DNA of 64,000 bases from Cladochytrium replicatum. Its lineage: Eukaryota > Chytridiomycota > Chytridiomycetes > Cladochytriales > Cladochytriaceae. The position numbers and the translations under genes are program-made. The notes beneath the pieces are model-generated. The model did no database searches, was not told the DNA's origin, and saw only the letters and a list, made by a program, of their open reading frames with translations. The DNA is taken from contig JAHLKD010000022.1 of NCBI GenBank assembly GCA_025526935.1, positions 193,501 through 257,500 on the forward strand, given 5' to 3'. Below, piece by piece: positions 56,385-64,000 of this stretch. Position 1 is the first letter of the stretch, and each line of letters starts with the position of its first letter.

Positions 56385-58400
56385 ATGGCGTTCTCTCTGC
56401 ACCGTCACGCATCTTTCAACCTGGCACGCAGCGGTTCTGTCGACTCAAAGCTGGCCCGCGGCGGTGCTAGCTCGACAGTCCCCCAATCTATGCCAACGTC
56501 GCCAAACACGGCGGTGTCACCCTCCGCCCTCGCGATCTCACACTCTACACAACTCCAGCTGCACCTAGCAACACCGGCAGGAGCCGCTCCGGTATCGGTA
56601 GCCCCCGCCTTTCCAGTACACCTCATACACAGCCCACCGTCGGTCCGTCGGTGCTCGTCGCAGACACATATCCGAGGAAGCGTACAATCCGTCACAGCGT
56701 CGCTGGAAGATGCAAAGAGTTCCTTCCACCGCTCACAGACGGCTTTCGCTTTCCCACCCTCCCGTACGCAGGTCGTTCCGCTGGCTGGATCCCCGGGTTT
56801 CGACAAAAAGATTCCTCTCCCCTGTCAACCTTGGTCACCGGCATCACCATTCGTTCGACAGGAGACCGTAATAGCTTCACCTCAAGAGAAATGCGAATGT
56901 ACAAAGGAGTGTTTGATCGCATCGCCTGAGGAGGAGTTTCCGGTTTTGGAGGAAGATCCGCTGAACGACACCACCATTACGGTACCGCCGTCGTGGCCGG
57001 CATCGAACACCAAGCACAGCTCGACCAGCAGCACCGCGTACCTTCCGCAGTCATATTCTTTTCGTTCCTCATCGTCGACTTCGGTTGGCAACAGCAAGAC
57101 GAACAGTTTCTCGGACGAGATCTTCTCGCCGTTCACATCCCGACTACCCTCATATTCGAAGCTTCCGCCAATGTATCCTATTGACGATTTTCACGTTAGT
57201 GTTTCAGCGCCATCACAGGCCGGCCTGTTGCTCCACCAAGGGCACCTCATCCCGAGCTCCGACGGCTACGAGTCCGATGACACCGAACAGGACGCCCAGA
57301 ACGCAGACACGCTGCGTATCGAGCGCCGCGACTCTTCGGCATCGTTCGATTTCCGCCCGGCGAGCCCACCACCAACCATTGGACCGACTCTTCGCCGAAG
57401 GATGGACCGCACACTTCCGCGTCCACCCTCGATCGTTACGACTGACCTCAGCTTCCCCACGAAGAACGAAGAAGAATCTTCCCCCTCCTCAGCAGGCTCC
57501 AGCTCACCCTCTTCTGCAGTTTCCAGCAGTGCACCCTCATCAGCAGTTTCCAGCACTGCTCCATCGACACCACTTTCGGTCTTTGGCCCGTCCAAACTGA
57601 GACGCTACTCTGCCCTCAATATCATGCGCCGCCTCACACCAACCCCAACAACTCCGACATCCTCCTCTGTTAACTATGCCGCACCAATCTCCGCACTCGA
57701 GCGCGAGGATCCCGAGTACACCATCACCGCCAACGCCCTCCGACTCCCGGGCCACCGCTCGCTCATCTTCCGACCTAAAGCTGTCCGCCTCGTCATCCAG
57801 TTCGCCACCCTCTTCGTGTACGGAGAGAACGAGCCTTGCGCAAAGTTCAACTTGCGCAGCCCGCATGTCTGGGTGTCGCTCCACGAAGCCAAAGACGGTG
57901 AGCTCCTCCTCCGCGTCAGGGAAGGCGAGGACAAGGACGACGAGCGCCAGGACTCGAAAGGGCGACGGAGTAGCGCGACGAGTCTGCACTCTCATCGAAG
58001 CAACGGGCTCTTCCGAATCGACGACGCGTTGCATCTGAAGAAACTCGTGCTGATCGCCGAACACTACCGGATCGAGGAGATCAACAGTAAGAAGGCTACG
58101 GCGATGGGACTGCCTGAATCGCCCCTTGTTCCGCCCTCGCGACAACGATGGTACTCGAGCGATCATGCAGTGAAAGCACCACGGGGTCAGCCGCCGGCAC
58201 TGTGGAGGCGGGTGAGCGTTTGCTCGATGAACGAGTATGACGAGGAGCCGCAGCCGCAAAGAGCGCTGAGATTGAACAGGAAGGGCTCGTCTGCCAGCAT
58301 TCGGGCGTCTTTGTCAGCTGAGAAGGGGCCCCTGAAGCGCTTGAAGAAGGACTGGGAGAGAGTGCGGAGCTGGTTGGGAACGCCCCCAGCCAGAGCTTAA
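56385..58400 (+). CDS. Long Ser/Pro-rich protein, function unknown
   Basis: Single exon of 671 residues; its length, with a clean ATG, argues for a real gene. Residues 1-450 are low-complexity, rich in Ser, Pro and Thr, with short poly-Ser runs near 370-390. A conserved-looking globular part lies at about 450-590: 'YTITANALRLPGHRSLIFRP', 'LVIQFATLFVYGENEPCAKF', 'VWVSLHEAKDGELLLRVREG' and 'HLKKLVLIAEHYRIEEINSK'. The C-terminus is basic. I recognise no family. The disordered Ser-rich body with many SP/TP sites suggests a phosphorylated regulatory or scaffold protein. Confidence 0.75.
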   Translation: MAFSLHRHASFNLARSGSVDSKLARGGASSTVPQSMPTSPNTAVSPSALAISHSTQLQLHLATPAGAAPVSVAPAFPVHLIHSPPSVRRCSSQTHIRGSVQSVTASLEDAKSSFHRSQTAFAFPPSRTQVVPLAGSPGFDKKIPLPCQPWSPASPFVRQETVIASPQEKCECTKECLIASPEEEFPVLEEDPLNDTTITVPPSWPASNTKHSSTSSTAYLPQSYSFRSSSSTSVGNSKTNSFSDEIFSPFTSRLPSYSKLPPMYPIDDFHVSVSAPSQAGLLLHQGHLIPSSDGYESDDTEQDAQNADTLRIERRDSSASFDFRPASPPPTIGPTLRRRMDRTLPRPPSIVTTDLSFPTKNEEESSPSSAGSSSPSSAVSSSAPSSAVSSTAPSTPLSVFGPSKLRRYSALNIMRRLTPTPTTPTSSSVNYAAPISALEREDPEYTITANALRLPGHRSLIFRPKAVRLVIQFATLFVYGENEPCAKFNLRSPHVWVSLHEAKDGELLLRVREGEDKDDERQDSKGRRSSATSLHSHRSNGLFRIDDALHLKKLVLIAEHYRIEEINSKKATAMGLPESPLVPPSRQRWYSSDHAVKAPRGQPPALWRRVSVCSMNEYDEEPQPQRALRLNRKGSSASIRASLSAEKGPLKRLKKDWERVRSWLGTPPARA

Positions 58401-59068
58401 ACGTTCTTTTTTTTTAATACTTTTATCCTGTTGACTTTTCCTGTCCTGATCATTCCTCCATTTCTCGCAACTGCCTTTTTTTTTCTATATAGCATTGTTT
58501 TCTTTGATTTTCGTTTTGAGTTTTAATCGGCTTTTTTAACTCTATTTTCGCTTTTGTTGGGTTCTTTGAACATAGACTTTCACGATACCTTATCTGTTTT
58601 GAGGTTGTGGAAAGAATCATTTATGTTAAACTGTGACGGACAGACTGCAAATAAAACATGCTCACTTAGTGTAAAAAATACTGGAATGTGATCCAGCTGA
58701 AATATGATTGTTGGGGAACAAGTGGCGGAAAAAATAAACTCGGTTAGAAGTGTTCGAGATGGGCAGACGACTTTGTACTTGTTCAAATGAAGAGATCTGG
58801 AGCTCCCTAACCAGACCATCAACACAGATGACCCAAATTCTACCAGCCCTGGGCCGGTGTCCGATATCAGTTAAGGGTCCTTGCGCCATAAATGCTCCGT
58901 CCAATCACAACGTCCTAGCGGCCACTCGCCGCGTCAGGGTGCCAGCTCATTGGTGGAAAACTTCACACCAAGAGCAATTTGTTTCATTCCAGGACTATTA
59001 ATATTGGTCTAATAAACAAGAACTCTTGGACGTCCACCAACTCTCCAAAAACAACAGCAATCACAACC
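58401..59068. other. Intergenic, T-rich 3' region then promoter
   Basis: Begins with T-rich runs after the long gene's stop (58407-58520), probably 3' UTR. The remainder should hold the promoter of the LPMO-like gene. No other feature seen. Confidence 0.45.
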
Positions 59069-60098
59069 ATGCTCGCAAAGTGGATCGTCTACGGTCTTTG
59101 CGCTGCCATCGTAGCTCGTGAAGCCTCCGCTCATGCCGTCATGAAGGTCCCAACACCACGAGGTAAAACTCACCGTTTTTTTATCCACATCATTTACACT
59201 CACTCATTCTTATTTCAGATGGCCTGGAGGTTGAACCCGGAGAGAAAATCAACAACTTCCCCATCACCGCTGCACAGCTCCAGTCTTGTGTGGGCATCGG
59301 TTCAAAGGAAGGACCGGCCAAGACCACATTCACGGAGGGACAAAACTTTGACGTTAGCTGGAAGATCACCATCCCACACAAGTCCGACCCCGGTGTCCGC
59401 GTCGCTGTCAAGTTTGCAAACGACAACCAGTTCACGAGCTTGGCCGAGGGCGTTGATGTGAACGTCATTAAGACGACCGTGAAGCTTCCCGCTGGAAAGA
59501 CTGGCAAGGCTGTTGTACAGTGGGTGTGGGCGTCGCAGGAGGATGGTGGTTTCTACATGGGATGCGCTGGTGAGTTGATGTGCTTTTGTAACTTTTTGTC
59601 TTTTTGTTCATTGGCGGTTTAGACGTTCAGGTTAACGCTGCTGGTGATGGTGGAAATGGTAACGCTGGCAACGGGGCTGGTAACAACAGCGGAAACGGAA
59701 ACACGGGTAACAACGGAAATGTAAACACCGGTAACGGCGGTAACAACAACGGGAACGGAAACATTGGTAATGGTGGTAACAACAATGATGACGGCGACGA
59801 TGACACAGAGGATGACACCGACAACGATGTTGCCACTACCACCACAACGACTACAACTACCACAACCACAACCACCACTCGCCCCACAACAAGGGCCCGC
59901 AAGACTACCACCACAAAGACGAAGAAAGCAAAGACCACAACCACAACCACAACCACAACCACAACCACAACCACAACCACAACCACGACAACTGCCACAG
60001 CCGCTGCAACTGATGCTGCTGCCGCGGGCGGTCTTGATGCGAACGCTATCAACTCGCTTATCACTATTCTTGAACAGGCTATCGCTTTGATCCCGTAA
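59069..60098 (+). CDS. Secreted LPMO-like (chitin-binding type-4) protein with N/G/T-rich tail
   Basis: Three exons, 59069..59162, 59219..59569, 59623..60098; 306 residues. A signal peptide ends 'REASA' at residue 21, making His22 the first residue of the mature protein ('HAVMKVPTPR'), as copper lytic polysaccharide monooxygenases require. 'WKITIPHKSDPGVRVAVKF' offers a second His, and 'QWVWASQEDGGFYMGCADVQ' is the conserved C-terminal strand of AA10/AA11-like LPMO domains. Beyond residue 155 come Asn/Gly repeats, an acidic patch, two long Thr tracts and a hydrophobic end 'INSLITILEQAIALIP' that could be a GPI signal or helix. A role in chitin or cellulose oxidation is inferred. Confidence 0.75.
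59829..59998. repeat. ACA/ACC trinucleotide-type low-complexity tract
   Basis: Imperfect runs of ACC and ACAACC (for example 59938..59985) inside the coding region, giving two poly-Thr stretches split by a basic segment. On the minus strand the same tract gives open frames of poly-Val and poly-Gly/Cys, which are shadows. Likely variable in copy number. Confidence 0.85.
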
Positions 60099-60399
60099 AC
60101 GAGTTGTATAGAAATTGCATTGCTTCATGACAGTGGAATTCATGTTCCAAGCTCAACACACCATTATTTTTGGATCGACTTTTGTTACAATTTTGGCCAC
60201 TCTCGGTCGATGGTGGGTGCGGATGTATTTCTAAAATGGCCCGAATACATGCATATACTATTCCTGTTTTTCTCTCTTTTACTAAAGATATCTTCTCCTT
60301 GATTCCGAGTTCGATTTCGAATGCCTCCGCGCAACCAACAATCAATCAGGACGCATTCGCCCCTGGACAGAAAAGCCCGTCGTCCCCTTCTTCCGCAAG

Positions 60400-61116
<717 letters not shown>

Positions 61117-61127
<11 letters not shown>

Positions 61128-62815
61128 AATCCTTGGGTATCTGCAAAACCAAACTTCGTTCAATGCTTGCATCGTTTTCGAATCCTTCCCTAAGCGACAA
61201 TGCCGATCCATCCGCTTGCCGATTCTGTAGTCGCCTCAGTGCCTCTATGTGTGCCTGTGCGTCCGCCAAGCTTGAGTCCACCCAGATGTTAGTCGTTGAC
61301 CGGTCCACTGGATCAAGAATGCGCGGAATTGAATCTAAAGAAGGTCTCCCGATATTCGCCCTCTCGTTCATGCGCGGTGGTGTTCGTTGCAAATACACAA
61401 GATCAGAGGGGAGATATCTCGCCATTACGTTCGATAACGCACGCTGAAGCAAGCACAGTTTCATCAAAATTATAGGGACAAGGGAATGAACCCGCCCTTA
61501 CCTCAACAAAAGTATCCTCACTTGAACTCACGAAAGATTCGTACTCGATTTTTGGAATGTTACGGATTGGAGGTTCTCCAACATTCACAGGACAAGTTTG
61601 GACATTGTTTGTGACATTCCTCATCGCGCTGCCAAAGGTTCTTTGAACAGATCCCATTATGGTACTTCTCGAGAGCTGACTCCGAGGTGACGATCCTTTC
61701 TGCTGGGGTACTAACTCACGATTTCGAGAAGCGGGAAAAGGTGGGAGTATATTTCCAACCTCTGGCAACGGTGTTTCTTGTAAAGGAAGTGTGCCACTAC
61801 AGTGCTCCCACGTTTCAAGATCGGTCACGGAACCAAGTGGTTGACTTTCAGTCGCTGCATTCTTTGGAGAAACCGTAACCCATATTCCAGGGCTCTCGTT
61901 ATTGGACGTGATATGAAGTTCACCGTGAAGCGATGGTGCTCGGAGCTGTGTCCAATTGAGTGACCCAAAAGAATCCATATCGGATCCTGTTGCGGTAGTG
62001 GTGGCCGACATATCAAGCTGAGACAAACAAGAACGCTCCTCGCTTCCATGTTGCAAGTTGCGCGTGTATCCAATCAAAGCATCGACACTTTTCCCTTGTG
62101 CTGAGTACCACGAGTCGCTGGGATTTCCATGACTTTGTGAACTCGGGCAGGTTATTTGCTCTTTTAACACTCCTTCAACACACTTCAATAGTTCCTCTTC
62201 TAAAGCGTGCTCGTCATCACCTGGAGTTGCTCCGTCGTCGGGGTCATCGTCCATTCCCAGCGCATCTTTCAGCTTTTCCATAAGCCGCATCTCCATTGCC
62301 TCAGGATTCCCTTCGTAACCAAGCTCATCGTTATCGCATTCAGGTTCGAACGAGGTGTCGCTGGCACATTCGGAGTATGTTCGGTTCGTGACAACAGTAC
62401 TTCCAACCGGAACAGATCCGCGTTCTTTGGCAGAAGCTCTAGAAGGTGCCGCTAATGGAGTCATGGTGCCAGTTCCTGAACGCGGCAAAGAACTGGGATG
62501 TGGCTCAATGTGGATCGCAAGAATCGGATGTGGTTCCCGGTATCGATCACCCGTTTCACTGTGCAGCTGTCTCAGCTGTGAATATGAGTGCTCAGATAAT
62601 CGTTGTGAGACAGCGAAAGAAGAGCCAGGCGTAGTTGAAAAATCGGAATGTTCTCGAGCATACACCATCCCTTCAGGAAATCGCTGTTGCCGTCGCCGCA
62701 CTTCCAAGAGTTCAGAGCGAAGACGCTCCACTTGTGCGTGCAGCTTGTCCATGCTGTTCGATAACGACAGTGAGTCTGTTGCTCTTCCGGCATGTTGCGG
62801 TCGCGACCCCAACAT
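61117..62815 (-). CDS. Uncharacterised protein with N-terminal coiled coil
   Basis: Two exons, 62815..61502 and 61443..61117; 546 residues. The first in-frame ATG is at 62815; an acceptor-like CAG just upstream means a further 5' exon is possible. 'SMDKLHAQVERLRSELLEVR' is a short coiled coil. The rest is polar and largely disordered, with an acidic stretch ('GMDDDPDDGATPGDDEHALE') and Ser/Thr-rich parts. Near the C-terminus 'IWVDSSLADAQAHIEALRRL' may be a second helix. I recognise no domain. The long uninterrupted exon and a clean GTAAGG-CAG intron support a real gene. Confidence 0.75.
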
Positions 62816-64000
62816 CGCGTCTGCCAGCCACACGTCCTTTATTGAGTAGATGACACGACAGGAGGGGAGGGTAACTGGAGCTTAAGGAAGCGAGCATTAT
62901 GGCATCAGCGCGAGATTCGGCGGTAGCAAATTGTCCGACACCGTTTTTACGTATGCATTCGTCTCTTGATTTGACTAAGACAGTTCCACTGACATAATAC
63001 AATTGAAGGCCCCAACCACCACTCGAATTCAACTTCGTCATTGGCCCGAGATCAGCAGAATACCCCTTTCTCAAACACTGTTCTGTAGTATCCAGAAAGA
63101 AAACCGATTCGCTAATTCTTCACAACAAAAGCTGACATAACATCTATCAATTCCAGCGATTGTTCAGTACACCTTTCTCTATAGCATCATCCTCTTCACC
63201 ATCGCCTTCACCGTCGCCGGATTAATTTTATTCACTGCATTTTGACGTGGAAATGATGTATCGCAGACCCGTCTCAGCAGCAACTACACCCGCTGGTCGC
63301 TGAGAAAGCTCTTGTGACAATGAAGGTGGTGGATAAAGAGCCCGTCGGGTCGGGAAGTCGACTTTATCAGCTCGGTATCGTGGCTCTGTCGTTGCTCTCG
63401 TTTTTGTGAGCGTCGCTTTGTTTACACAAATGATCCAGTGTTTGCAATGCTGAACTGGCTTCCGCTGGCTGGGGCTATCGTTTAGCTGCTCATGGCTGTT
63501 CTGATCTCCTTCGACAATGTTGCTTTATCATGCATGCCTTTAGCATTTCATCCCCTTTCAAGTTGATGGCTCAAAGCTCCGATCCAAATCCGTTTCCTCT
63601 TATTTGCAGATACCATGATAGACTTTGCATCCTTTCTTTTATCAACTTTTTGTTTTTATTCAACTTCGTGTGCTAAATTGACTTTATTGGAATCTGTTGA
63701 GTCTTCTCTGTGAACAAATCCCGCGGTCTTAACAAAAGCTCATCCTCCTTTTGGAACTCGTTACCACAACCTTTGGACGATTAACCTCTGGGACGGCAAA
63801 CGAACGAGTAACTAAGCACAGTCCGCAACACATGGCCAGTCCCACACACTTCATAAGAACATCGAGACATTTCAGTGGTTGCTCGTTTAGCAGCCCCCTG
63901 CTTACCATCCCGCTCCTTCACAGACAGGTGCACTTTGATCTTCACAGCTGCAGACTGATAAGAAATGCACGATTATCCTTCTCGCACTTATTGGTATGAT
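62816..64000. other. Intergenic to window end
   Basis: About 1.2 kb without a recognised gene. A short + segment near 63159-63245 ('IVQYTFLYSIILFTIAFTVA') reads as one transmembrane helix followed by a stop and could be the last exon of a small membrane protein, but no first exon is evident. Confidence 0.35.

Noticed and set aside
57540-58259. 239-codon minus-strand frame opposite the long Ser/Pro-rich gene
   Set aside because: GC-rich third positions of the sense gene keep the antisense frame open; no domain is seen in it.
59619-60143. Antisense poly-Val and poly-Gly/Cys frames
   Set aside because: Shadows of the ACA/ACC tract in the LPMO-like gene, which has splice-consistent exons and a signal peptide.

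Overview
The window is nuclear DNA of a zoosporic, chytrid-like fungus. Genes are dense and spliced, with GT-AG introns of about 45-70 nt, and usual spacing is 50-600 bp. Standard stops (TAA, TAG, TGA) end the intact genes. A BBS4 homologue (BBSome subunit) points to a flagellated stage. Decayed ankyrin-type repeats built on a 'WWK.SGLE' core, of a kind I associate with chytrid genomes, occur at four places. The lineage call is an inference.

Layout. 1-6 kb: C-terminal half of an ABCA-type transporter, two gene remnants, a C2H2 zinc-finger protein and an intron-bearing MscL channel. 7-15 kb: an FAD monooxygenase, an ARS2/SERRATE homologue head-to-head with BBS4, a hairpin-rich non-coding block, and RHO1. 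15-24.6 kb: sparse at first, then an alpha/beta hydrolase, a GNAT acetyltransferase, a DUF4097-like beta-repeat protein, a CTR-like membrane protein with a Cys-rich ectodomain, and a small four-pass membrane protein. 24.7-28.4 kb: decayed ankyrin and coiled-coil genes and a ~97-bp inverted repeat. 28.4-34.9 kb: VDAC porin, PP2A methylesterase (PPME1), an SRPBCC protein, a secreted EEP-jacalin fusion and a Yop1/REEP protein. 35.6-37.2 kb: two remnants (EEP paralogue, dihydroxyacetone kinase). 37.6-43.3 kb: BMS1 and a secreted GH43 enzyme, convergent.

44-56 kb is a pseudogene-rich block. It holds broken copies of a beta-adaptin, UreG, an SH3-protein exon, ubiquitin, an S41 peptidase and an ankyrin gene. 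Intact genes inside it are the SH3 protein and polyubiquitin. 56-64 kb: a long Ser/Pro-rich protein, a secreted LPMO-like protein with an N/G/T-rich tail, a broken CWC24/RNF113 gene and an uncharacterised coiled-coil protein on the opposite strand.

The genes do not form one pathway. The intact set mixes core eukaryotic functions (BMS1, VDAC, RHO1, ubiquitin, ARS2, PPME1) with secreted polymer-degrading or lectin-type proteins (GH43, LPMO-like, EEP-jacalin) that would suit a saprotroph. Exon joins below were chosen by hand from splice-site consensus, reading phase and family conservation; they have not been tested against transcripts.
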